From Streptomyces sp. NRRL S-87 (lineage in GTDB: Bacteria; Actinomycetota; Actinomycetes; Streptomycetales; Streptomycetaceae), in contig NZ_JOGB01000009.1 in the NCBI RefSeq assembly GCF_000719335.1, forward strand, positions 1 to 64,000: 64,000 nt of DNA, read 5' to 3'. Under the pieces are notes generated by a model. It did not search any database. It was not told the origin of the DNA and was given only the letters and a program-made list of their open reading frames with translations. Shown here one piece after another: positions 42,729 to 50,670 of this stretch. A program made the translations under genes and the position numbers. Position 1 is the stretch's first letter. Each line of letters starts with the position of its first letter.

Positions 42729-44300
42729 ATGCATGCCCAAATCCGTTCCGGGCGCCGGCGGTTCGCCGTGCTCGCCGTCGCCGCGGCGACGCTGCTCTCC
42801 GCGGGCCTGGCGGCCCAGGCCGAGGCGGCACCGCCGCCCGAGGGGGTCGTGGTCAACGCCGGGGCACCGGGCACCGTGCCCGGCAGCTACCTCGTGATCC
42901 TCAAGGACGCCGGCGCGAAGTCGCAGTCCCCGCAGGGCCGTTCGGTCGTCGAGCGGTACTCCGGGAAGATCACGCGGACCTACGACTCGGCGCTCAACGG
43001 CTACGCGGCCGAGCTGACCGCCCAGCAGGCCCGGCGGCTGGCCGCGGACCCGGCGGTGGCGCAGGTCGTCCAGGACAGCCTCGTCCACGCCGACACCACG
43101 CAGCCCGTACCGCCCTCGTGGGGGCTGGACCGGATCGACCGGCGCCGCAAGCCCGGCCAGGACAAGAAGTACACGTACCCCACCACCGCCGGCTCGGGCG
43201 TGACGGCGTACATCATCGACACCGGCGTCAACTTCACGCACCGGGACTTCGGCGGCCGCGCCAGGTCGGGCTACGACGCGGTCGCCCCGGGCACGCCGGC
43301 CGACGACGAGCAGGGGCACGGCACGCACGTGGCGGGCACCGTGGGCGGCGCCACCTTCGGCGTGGCGAAGAAGGTCAAGCTGGTCGCCGTCCGCGTGCTC
43401 GACGCGAGCGGCTCGGGCACCACCGCCCAGGTGGTGGCGGGCATCGACTGGGTGACCAAGCACGCCGTCAAGCCGGCCGTGGCCAACATGAGCCTGGGCG
43501 GTCTGCCCAACCCGGCCCTCGACACGGCGGTCCGCAACTCGATCGCGAAGGGCATCACCTACGCCGTCGCGGCGGGCAACAACAACGAGGACGCCTCGAA
43601 GCACTCGCCGGCGCGGGTGGGCACCGCCATCACGGTGGGCTCCACCCAGAGCGACGACCGGCGCTCGGACTTCTCCAACTACGGTCCGCTGGTGGACCTC
43701 TTCGCGCCCGGCACGGACATCACGTCGGCCGTCTGGTGGGACAACACCTCCTCGACGACCCTGTCGGGCACCTCCATGGCCACCCCGCACGTCGCGGGAG
43801 CGGTGGCGCTGTACCTCGCCTCGCACCGCACGGCCAGTCCGGCCACCGTGACGGCGGCGCTCAAGGCGAACTCGACGACCGGCACGATCTGGGACCGGGG
43901 CACCGGTTCGTACAACCGGCTGCTCTACGTCGGCGCCACGCCGCTGAAGCCGGTCGGCAAGCGCTTCTCGAACTCCAAGAACTACGTCATCAGCGGCAAC
44001 GTCCCCGCGCTGTCGCCGGTCACCGCCAGCGGCGTGGCCGGTGCGGCCCCGAAGGACCTGGAGGTCGCGGTCTCGATCAAGTTCCCGGCGTGGGGCTTCC
44101 TCGAGCTCGCCCTGGTCGCCCCCGACGGGACCTCCTACCCGCTCAGCCTCGCCGACACCTCGTGGGACATGCCCGACGTGGGCGGCGTCTGGACCGTCAA
44201 CGCCTCCGCGGAGACCGCGAACGGCACGTGGCGCCTGCGCGCCAACGACCCCTACTCCAGCAACGCCGGCTACATCGACAGCTGGCAGCTCCGCTTCTGA
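42729..44300 (+). CDS. secreted subtilisin-like S8 protease with I9 propeptide and P domain
   Basis: The 523-aa exported protease has a Sec signal (residues 10-33, ending AAQAEA), an inhibitor-I9 propeptide (about 50-120: YLVILKDAGA, YDSALNGYAAELTAQQ), and an S8 catalytic domain with Asp164 (YIIDTGVN), His197 (GHGTHVAG), the Asn of AAGNNNEDA and Ser349 (SGTSMATPH). A C-terminal proprotein-convertase P domain (about 410-523: VSIKFPAWGFLELALVAPDG, WRLRANDPYSSNAGYIDSW) follows. Start ATG 42729 behind GGGGGGAG. It is an extracellular general protease. Confidence 0.95.
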   Translation: MHAQIRSGRRRFAVLAVAAATLLSAGLAAQAEAAPPPEGVVVNAGAPGTVPGSYLVILKDAGAKSQSPQGRSVVERYSGKITRTYDSALNGYAAELTAQQARRLAADPAVAQVVQDSLVHADTTQPVPPSWGLDRIDRRRKPGQDKKYTYPTTAGSGVTAYIIDTGVNFTHRDFGGRARSGYDAVAPGTPADDEQGHGTHVAGTVGGATFGVAKKVKLVAVRVLDASGSGTTAQVVAGIDWVTKHAVKPAVANMSLGGLPNPALDTAVRNSIAKGITYAVAAGNNNEDASKHSPARVGTAITVGSTQSDDRRSDFSNYGPLVDLFAPGTDITSAVWWDNTSSTTLSGTSMATPHVAGAVALYLASHRTASPATVTAALKANSTTGTIWDRGTGSYNRLLYVGATPLKPVGKRFSNSKNYVISGNVPALSPVTASGVAGAAPKDLEVAVSIKFPAWGFLELALVAPDGTSYPLSLADTSWDMPDVGGVWTVNASAETANGTWRLRANDPYSSNAGYIDSWQLRF

Positions 44301-44456
44301 CGGATCCGCCTCCGTCCGGCCGGACGACGGGCCGGACGGGCGTTGGGCCGTGCGGGTGCTCTCCGCCCCCGTACGGCCCAGCGGACCGAGTAGATGATCA
44401 TTTGGTGCACCCGCGCCGCCCATACTGCGAACCGGCTACGAGCGCAGGAGGGCGGC

Positions 44457-45965
44457 GTGACGGTGTCGCAGGCACGGCAACGGTTGAAGTGGGGCACTCT
44501 GACCTGTGTGACCGGCGCGCTGCTGGTCACCGCGGCGGCACCCGGGCGGTCCCCGGCGGCCGCCTCCCCGGTCCGACCGCCGACGGCCGCGGTCCCGGTC
44601 CTGCTGGACCGGGTCGTGGTCGGCACCGCCACCGACTGCCAGGCCGGGAGCCTGCGCGCCGGCGCGTGCGGGGGCTGGCGGCAGCAGACGGTACGGGCCA
44701 CCCCGGAGGGAGCGGACTCCGGGCCGGCCGAGCTGCTCGCGGCGCTCGCCGCGGGGGCCCCACCGGCCGGCCCGCCGACCAGCGCCACCAGTCCGCTGCG
44801 CCTGGCGGTGGCCGAGCCGGACCGGCTGACCGACGTCGTCGTCCAGGACGCGCACGGCCGCCGCATCGCCGGCGTGCTCGACCCCACGGGCGGGACGTGG
44901 CGGAGCACCGACCCGCTGCGGGCCGGCGAGTCGTACGCCGTCCGGGTCCGGGCCCAGGGCGGGCGCGACGAGCGGGCCGTCGGGGTCACGCTGGCGTTCC
45001 GCACCGCACCGGAGGGCAGGGTTCCCGACGACCGCGGCCCCGCCGCCGGAGCGGACGGCACCGAAGCCGCCGCCGGCGAGCGCCTGACCGTGGACTTCGG
45101 CCCGGGGCCCGGCACGTTCGGCGCCGGACAGGTGCTGACCGCCGAGCTGAGCCTGGCCGTCCCGGCCACCGACCGGCGGGGACGGGCGCTGGTGGAACGG
45201 GCCCTGGAGGTCAGCTCGCAGCCGCGGGTGGAGGGCTCCTGGCACTGGGTGGACGACCGGACCCTGCACTACCGGCCGCGGGACTTCTGGCCCGCGCACA
45301 CCGTGGTCGACGTACGCGCGGGGCTGGACGGCGTGGCCCTCGGCGGCGGCCGGTACGGCGGCCCGTCGCAACCGCTGCACCTGCTGATCGGCGACCGGGT
45401 CGAGGCGCTCACCGACGCGCGCACGCACCGCATGACCGTACGCCGCAACGGCCTGCGGCTGCGGACCCTGCCGGTGACCACCGGCAAGCCGGGCTTCCGC
45501 ACCCGCAGCGGGATCAAGGTCGTGCTCAAGAAGGAGCCCAAGGTGCGGATGCGGGGCGACAGCGTGGGCATCGGGCGCGGCACCCAGGAGTTCTACGACC
45601 TGCCCGTGGAGTGGGCCACGCGCGTGACGTGGAGCGGCGAGTACGTGCACGCCGCGCCGTGGTCGGTCGAGGCGCAGGGCCAGGAGAACGTCAGCCACGG
45701 CTGCACCGGCATGAGCACCGACGACGCGCACTGGTTCTTCGACACGGTGCGGGAGGGGGACATCGTCACCGTGGTCAACAGCGGCGGCGCGGCGATGACG
45801 CCCTTCGACAACGGCTTCGGGGACTGGAACCTGAGCTGGGCCGCGTGGCGGGCCGGCAGCGCGCTGTCCGGCCCGGCCGGGCAGACGGCGGCCGCGGACC
45901 CCGGCGCGGGGACGGCGTACGCCGCCGCCGCGCACGGCTCCCCCGTGCTGCGGCCGATGACCTGA
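44457..45965 (+). CDS. L,D-transpeptidase (YkuD) with Ig-like domains
   Basis: The 502-aa exported cell-wall enzyme makes 3-3 peptidoglycan cross-links. GTG 44457 follows AGGAGGG. A signal segment (LTCVTGALLVTAAAP) is followed by two Ig-like domains (about 120-320: LTVDFGPGPGTFGAGQVLTA, GSWHWVDDRTLHYRPRDFW) and a YkuD domain (330-455: HRMTVRRNGLRLRTLPVTTG, EYVHAAPWS, catalytic SHGCTGMST). This is the Mycobacterium LdtB-like layout of actinomycetes. A Trp-rich C-terminal segment (FGDWNLSWAAWRAG) completes it. Confidence 0.93.
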   Translation: MTVSQARQRLKWGTLTCVTGALLVTAAAPGRSPAAASPVRPPTAAVPVLLDRVVVGTATDCQAGSLRAGACGGWRQQTVRATPEGADSGPAELLAALAAGAPPAGPPTSATSPLRLAVAEPDRLTDVVVQDAHGRRIAGVLDPTGGTWRSTDPLRAGESYAVRVRAQGGRDERAVGVTLAFRTAPEGRVPDDRGPAAGADGTEAAAGERLTVDFGPGPGTFGAGQVLTAELSLAVPATDRRGRALVERALEVSSQPRVEGSWHWVDDRTLHYRPRDFWPAHTVVDVRAGLDGVALGGGRYGGPSQPLHLLIGDRVEALTDARTHRMTVRRNGLRLRTLPVTTGKPGFRTRSGIKVVLKKEPKVRMRGDSVGIGRGTQEFYDLPVEWATRVTWSGEYVHAAPWSVEAQGQENVSHGCTGMSTDDAHWFFDTVREGDIVTVVNSGGAAMTPFDNGFGDWNLSWAAWRAGSALSGPAGQTAAADPGAGTAYAAAAHGSPVLRPMT

Positions 45966-46048
45966 GTCCGGCCCGCCCGGACGCGCGGTCCGGGCGGCGG
46001 CCGGGGCGGACGGAGCGGACGGAGTGGTCGGCCGCCGCCCGGCCGGCG

Positions 46049-46204
46049 CGGGCCCCGGGCCCGGGGCTCGGGCCCGGGGCTCGGGCCCGGGGCTCGGGCC
46101 CGGGGCCCGTGGCTCGGGCCGGGGTTCGGTCCGGGGCCGGGGCCCGTGGCTCGGGCCGGGGTTCGGTCCGGGGCTCGGGCAGGGGCTCAGGCCCGGGACT
46201 CGAG
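46049..46204. repeat. GGGCCCGGGGCTC tandem repeat
   Basis: Four copies of GGGCTCGGGCCC and two longer units (GGCCCGTGGCTCGGGCCGG plus GTTCGGTCCGGGG) fill the gap between convergent genes and run into the last codons of the siderophore synthetase gene. Confidence 0.85.
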
Positions 46205-47773
46205 CAGGGGGTTCGGCAGCGGGAGGTAGCGGGAGGCGGCGCCGTCGGCGTCGGTCCAGCGCAGCAGGAGGTTCGCCTTGCCGGGCAGGGTGGGCCCGGC
46301 GAGCAGGTCCGCGATCTCGGGGAGCGCGCGCCGGTCGGCGTACGCCTCGAACTCCCGGCGTACGGCGGTCCACAGGGCGGGAGCGGCGCCCGGGAAGCGT
46401 TCGGCGAGCGCCCCGGCGAGCTCCGCGAGGTGGTTGACGACCAGGCAGTACACCAGGCGCTCCCAGCCGGCCCCGCGGCCCACTTCGGGTACGTGCTTGA
46501 CGCCCTCGGGGTCGCGGAAGACGGCCTGCACGGGGGTGCCCGCGGCGTCCACCGCGACCAGGGTGTTCTGCAGGTGGCACTCGAGGACCAGGCCGTGCCG
46601 GGCGAAGGCGTCCAGCACCGGCGGCACCACGCACCGCAGGTAGGCCGCCCACCACGGCCGCGGGTCGGCCAGCCGGTCCAGGGGGTTGCCCTCGAACCCC
46701 TCGGCGAGCGCGGCCGGGAGCAGCGCGGTGGTGCCGGGCCGCAGGTGCCGGTCCAGGCCGTCGCGGACGAGCACGGCGCAGGCCTCGAAGAGGCCGTCGA
46801 CGGTGCGGTAGCCGCGGTCGCTCATCCACGCCGCTCCGGGGCGTTCGGCGCCGGTTGCGAAGGCGGCGGCCACGGCCCGGTCGGTGCGCAGCAGGCGCAG
46901 CAGGTCGTGGCGCCACAGGCGGCGGACGTCGTTGGTGATGCGGACGTCGAGGCTGAACTTCAGGAAGAGGTCCTCGTCGTGGCCGGCCGGGCGGCGGCCG
47001 GGCAGGTGCACGGTCCGGACGGAGGCGGTGGGGTGCACCGGCCAGGGCGTCTCGCCGAGCCGGACCAGCCGCCCGTCGTCGAACGCCGCCCGCAGTTCGG
47101 GCAGGTGGGCGGTGAGGGCCAGCTGCCAGGGGTGGGCGGGCAGAACGCGGTAGCCGGCGGGGGCCCGGCCGAGGGCGTCGAGGGCACGGGTGTCGCCCTC
47201 CTCGACGAGGGCGTCCTCGCGGACGCCGAGCAGGACGAGGGGGAACCGGGCGTGCGCCTCGGGGGCGTAGCGCAGCCAGCCGTCGGCCGGCCCGCCGCCG
47301 CGCGCCTTGGGGGCGGGGTGGAAGGGATGGCCGGTGACCAGGGCCTGCTCGGAGCGCAGCCAGGCGTCGGCGGGTGCCTCGGTACGGGCACGGGCGGCGA
47401 GGATGGCGGCCACGGCCTCGTGGCTTTCGGCCATCTCGTCGGCCAGGGCGTCGTTGGACAGGCCGGTGGCCAGGGCCATCTCCCGCGTCACGAGGTCGAC
47501 GAGATCGGCGTGGTGCAGCCGCCGCCAGCCCTGGTCGGACCACAGTTCGGGGTCGTGCGGCCGGTGCCGGCCGCGGACGCGCAGCAGGTCGCCGCCGGCC
47601 CGTAGCCGGTAGGTGCGCGGGCCGGGCGAGGCCTGGTCGAGGAGGAGGTGGGCGGGCCGGTCCGCGACCGGGTCGGCGAGCTCCCTGAGCAGGCAGTTCA
47701 GCAGCGGTATGACGGCCAGCGCGTCGGCGGTCGGGGCGGTGGTCGGGTCGGCGGTGACGGGAATCGCGTTCAT
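46187..47773 (-). CDS. NIS siderophore synthetase (IucA/IucC family), first
   Basis: The 528-aa ATP-dependent enzyme joins carboxylates to amines or hydroxylamines in NRPS-independent siderophore assembly. Family marks: GHPFHPAPKARGG, LPAHPWQLALTAHL, PTASVRTVHLPGR, FLKFSLDVRITNDVRRL, LVLECHLQNTLVAVD, and the terminal KANLLLRWTDADG of the FhuF-like part. Length is slightly short of 580-600 but all blocks are present. Start ATG 47773; no Shine-Dalgarno is seen and CATACT stands 8 nt upstream, which suggests a leaderless message. It diverges from a second NIS synthetase by 50 bp. Confidence 0.92.
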   Translation of the reverse strand: MNAIPVTADPTTAPTADALAVIPLLNCLLRELADPVADRPAHLLLDQASPGPRTYRLRAGGDLLRVRGRHRPHDPELWSDQGWRRLHHADLVDLVTREMALATGLSNDALADEMAESHEAVAAILAARARTEAPADAWLRSEQALVTGHPFHPAPKARGGGPADGWLRYAPEAHARFPLVLLGVREDALVEEGDTRALDALGRAPAGYRVLPAHPWQLALTAHLPELRAAFDDGRLVRLGETPWPVHPTASVRTVHLPGRRPAGHDEDLFLKFSLDVRITNDVRRLWRHDLLRLLRTDRAVAAAFATGAERPGAAWMSDRGYRTVDGLFEACAVLVRDGLDRHLRPGTTALLPAALAEGFEGNPLDRLADPRPWWAAYLRCVVPPVLDAFARHGLVLECHLQNTLVAVDAAGTPVQAVFRDPEGVKHVPEVGRGAGWERLVYCLVVNHLAELAGALAERFPGAAPALWTAVRREFEAYADRRALPEIADLLAGPTLPGKANLLLRWTDADGAASRYLPLPNPLLESRA

Positions 47774-47823
47774 CAGAGATCAGTATGGGTACCCTCGCAC
47801 CCCCGTGCGTTCCAGGAGGACCA

Positions 47824-49347
47824 GTGTTCCAGACCGCCGCCGAGGTCGCCCTCGCCGACGAACTGCAGGTGGTTCGCCCCGATTTGGTGGCCCCGTACGC
47901 GGCCGCGCTGCCGGGGGCCCGAGCGTCGGTGCTGGGCCGGCTGTGGCGGGGACTCGTACACGAACCGGTGCCGTGGGTGACCGGGCGCGAGACGGTGCGC
48001 GACGGGCTGGTGCTGCGGCTGGCCGACGGACGGCGGTTGCACGGGCCGGTGCAGGACCCGTGGGCGACCGGTGCCGTGCTGAAGGCTGTGGAGCTCGACG
48101 GGGCGGCGTACGCGCATCCGGCGCGCCTGCTGCACGCGCTGGGGGTGCCGTACGGCGAGGGTTTCGCGACCGAGTTGGACGGCAGCGCGGCGTCGTTGGC
48201 GCTGTCCCGGACGGCGCCGGTCGCGGCGGGCCGGCCCGGGGCTTCGTGGGAGTGGGAGCAGCGGGTGGTCGACGGGCATCCGTACCACCCGGGCTGCCGG
48301 TCGCGGCCGGGGTTCACGGCCGCCGAGCAGTTGGCCTACGCGCCCGAGCACCGGCCGGTGGTGCGGCTGCCGCTGGTGGCGGCGCGCGAGGCCGTGGTGG
48401 CGGGCGCGTGGCCGGACGTGCTGCGGGACGGCACGGCGGTCCTGGTGCCGGTGCATCCCTGGCAGGCGGCGCACGTGCTGCCCGGACCGGTACGGGGCCC
48501 GGCACTGCCGGCGCGGCCGCTGATGGCCTTGCGCACGCTGCACGCGCAGGCGGCGGAGCTGGGGCCCGGGGTGGACGTGAAGACGGCGCTCAGCGCGCGG
48601 CTGACCTCGTCGGTGCGGGACATCTCGGCGTACTCGGTGGCGAACGCGGCGGTGCTGTCGGAGTTCGTCGAGGGCCTGGCGGCACGGCTGGACGGCCCGC
48701 TCGCCGGGCGGCTCCACATCACGCGCACGCTGGGCGCGGTGGGGGCGCCGGCGCCCGACCTGGCCGCGGTGCTGCGCGAGTCACCGGACCGGTACGCGGA
48801 CCGGGCGGCGGGAGAGTCGGTGGTGCCGGTGGGGAGCCTGGGGGCCGTGGTGCCGGCCGGGCGGCGGCTGGAGTGGCTGACGGCCTACGCGGAACTGGTG
48901 GTCGGCATCGGGCTGCGGCTGCTGGAACTGGGGCTGGCGCTGGAGGCGCACGGGCAGAACCTGCTGGTCGTGCTGGACGCCGGGGGCGAGCCGCGGCGGC
49001 TGGTGTACCGGGACGTGGCCGACACCCGGATCAGCCCGGAGCGGCTGGCGCGGCACGGCATCGCGGTGCCGGCGCTCACGGAGCGGCAGCACACCGACGA
49101 CCCGGCGGCGCTGCGGGCGAAGTTGTTCGGGTCGCTGGTCACGGGGGCGCTCGGACCGCTGGCGGGGGACGCGCAGACGCTCGGCACGCTGCTGGAGGCG
49201 GCCCTGGCGACCGTCCCCGACGGCCCGGACGCGGCGGCCCTGCGCACCCACCCGCTGCCGGCGAAGGCCCTGACCCTGATGCGCCTGAGCGCTCCGGGCA
49301 CGGGTGACGTGTGGGCGGCGCTGCCGAACCCTCTGGCGGGTGCGTAG
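47824..49347 (+). CDS. NIS siderophore synthetase (IucA/IucC family), second
   Basis: The 507-aa paralogue starts at GTG 47824 behind AGGAGG. Blocks: VVDGHPYHPGCRSRPGFTAA, LVPVHPWQAAHVL, KTALSARLTSSVRDISAYSV, LALEAHGQNLLVVLDAGG, LVYRDVADTRIS, and KALTLMRLSAPG. Two different IucA/IucC enzymes usually act one after the other on a carboxylate such as citrate or succinate. Here no decarboxylase, monooxygenase or exporter gene is adjacent, so the pathway must be completed elsewhere or be degenerate. The 50-bp divergent gap has no recognisable iron box; GGGTACCC (47788-47795) is its only dyad. Confidence 0.92.
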   Translation: MFQTAAEVALADELQVVRPDLVAPYAAALPGARASVLGRLWRGLVHEPVPWVTGRETVRDGLVLRLADGRRLHGPVQDPWATGAVLKAVELDGAAYAHPARLLHALGVPYGEGFATELDGSAASLALSRTAPVAAGRPGASWEWEQRVVDGHPYHPGCRSRPGFTAAEQLAYAPEHRPVVRLPLVAAREAVVAGAWPDVLRDGTAVLVPVHPWQAAHVLPGPVRGPALPARPLMALRTLHAQAAELGPGVDVKTALSARLTSSVRDISAYSVANAAVLSEFVEGLAARLDGPLAGRLHITRTLGAVGAPAPDLAAVLRESPDRYADRAAGESVVPVGSLGAVVPAGRRLEWLTAYAELVVGIGLRLLELGLALEAHGQNLLVVLDAGGEPRRLVYRDVADTRISPERLARHGIAVPALTERQHTDDPAALRAKLFGSLVTGALGPLAGDAQTLGTLLEAALATVPDGPDAAALRTHPLPAKALTLMRLSAPGTGDVWAALPNPLAGA

Positions 49348-49556
49348 GCGCGCCCCGGGGGCGCGTGGGCGGGGTGATGCGCCCCCGGCGCACAGCCCCG
49401 TTCCGGCGGGCGGACGTGGCCGAAGTCATGGTGTAGGGCGGCGGTTGACGGGTTCGGGCGCGGGGCGGGGCGGGCCTATGATGTGATCGCCTCGGCCCGG
49501 CCCGTCCGCCGGGCTCGTCGCTCTCGTGGAAGAGCCCAGCGCCGAGGAGCAAGCCC

Positions 49557-50546
49557 GTGACCGAAGCCCGCACCCCGTCCCTCAAGCGCCGCGCCGCGCG
49601 GTACGGCCTCACGCTCGGCGCCGCCGGCGGGCTGCTGGCGGGGCTGCCGTACCTCAACTCCCCGGACGGTTCCGACGACGGCGGGCGGGCGGAACCGCTG
49701 GCGGCCGCCGCCGACCACCGGCCGGCGGCGGGGGCCGGCACGGGCGCGGCCTCCGGAACGGGCCCGGGCGCGGCCTCCTCCGACGCTCAGGGGGTCGGGG
49801 CCGCCGGCCCGGTGGCCGCCGCCGTGCGGATCCCGATGCCGCCCGGCAACGCACCGTTCGACTACCAGCTCGGCGGCGCGTACCGTCCGGCGGCCGGGGT
49901 GGAGGTGCTCTCCCGCGACCGGTCGGACCGGCCGGTGCCGGGGGCGTACACGATCTGCTACGTCAACGGCTACCAGGCCCAGCCGAACGAGCTCCGCTGG
50001 TGGCAGCGCAACCACCCGGACCTGCTGCTGAAGGACGCGCACGGCCGACCCGTGGTCGACGAGGACTGGAACGAGGTCCTCCTCGACACGCGCACCGCCG
50101 CCAAGCGGACCCGGCTGGCGGCCGTCGTGGGGCGGTGGATCGACGGCTGCGCCCGGCACGGCTTCCAGGCCGTGGAGCCGGACAACCTCGACTCCTACGA
50201 GCGCTCCAAGGGCCTGCTGCGCAAGAGCGACAACGTGGCCTTCGCCCGGCTGCTGGCCGCCCGCTCGCACGCCCGGGGACTGGCGATCGGCCAGAAGAAC
50301 ACGTCCGAGCTGGCTCCGCAGGGCCGGCGCACCGGGTTCGACTTCGCCGTGGCCGAGGAGTGCGGCCGGTACGACGAGTGCGGGGCGTACACGGCGGCGT
50401 ACGGCAACCGGGTCTTCGTGATCGAGTACCGCGCGCGGGACTTCAAGAGGACCTGCGCGACGTGGGGCGGCCGGCTGTCCGTCGTACAGCGCAACGTCGA
50501 CCTGCGCCCCGTCGGGCGCACCGGGTACGTCCGCAAGGCCTGCTGA
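49557..50546 (+). CDS. secreted endo-alpha-1,4-polygalactosaminidase-like GH114
   Basis: The 329-aa protein has an N-terminal signal/anchor (YGLTLGAAGGLLAGLPYLN), an Ala/Gly linker to about residue 85, then a GH114 TIM-barrel: FDYQLGGAYRPAAGVEVLSR, YTICYVNGYQAQP, VEPDNLDSYERS (catalytic Asp/Glu), GLAIGQKNTSELAPQ, FDFAVAEECGRYDECGAY, FVIEYRA. Such enzymes cut galactosaminogalactan-type polymers. Start GTG 49557 behind GAGGAGC. Conserved cysteines (C in DGCARHG, EECGRYDEC, RTC) probably form disulfides. Confidence 0.88.
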   Translation: MTEARTPSLKRRAARYGLTLGAAGGLLAGLPYLNSPDGSDDGGRAEPLAAAADHRPAAGAGTGAASGTGPGAASSDAQGVGAAGPVAAAVRIPMPPGNAPFDYQLGGAYRPAAGVEVLSRDRSDRPVPGAYTICYVNGYQAQPNELRWWQRNHPDLLLKDAHGRPVVDEDWNEVLLDTRTAAKRTRLAAVVGRWIDGCARHGFQAVEPDNLDSYERSKGLLRKSDNVAFARLLAARSHARGLAIGQKNTSELAPQGRRTGFDFAVAEECGRYDECGAYTAAYGNRVFVIEYRARDFKRTCATWGGRLSVVQRNVDLRPVGRTGYVRKAC

Positions 50547-50670
50547 CCGGCCCGGCAGTCCCGTCCGCCACGCTGCCGGAGGTGCGGCGGACGGGCACGG
50601 TGGCGCAGCGTGGCCGGGCCTCGGCTAGGGTTTTCGGTAGAACTGCACCCCCCGGGGTTAGGTCGATGCA

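Noticed and set aside
42611..47605. A 1664-codon open frame on the plus strand
   Set aside because: It runs across the S8 protease and L,D-transpeptidase genes in a shadow frame and gives Arg/Gly/Pro nonsense; high GC makes such frames stay open.
47774..47823. DmdR/IdeR iron box between the siderophore synthetases
   Set aside because: No TTAGGTTAGGCTCACCTAA-like sequence is found; only GGGTACCC is symmetric.
44436..48317. A 1293-codon open frame on the minus strand
   Set aside because: Antisense shadow of the transpeptidase and frame shadow of the siderophore synthetase; no domain is present.
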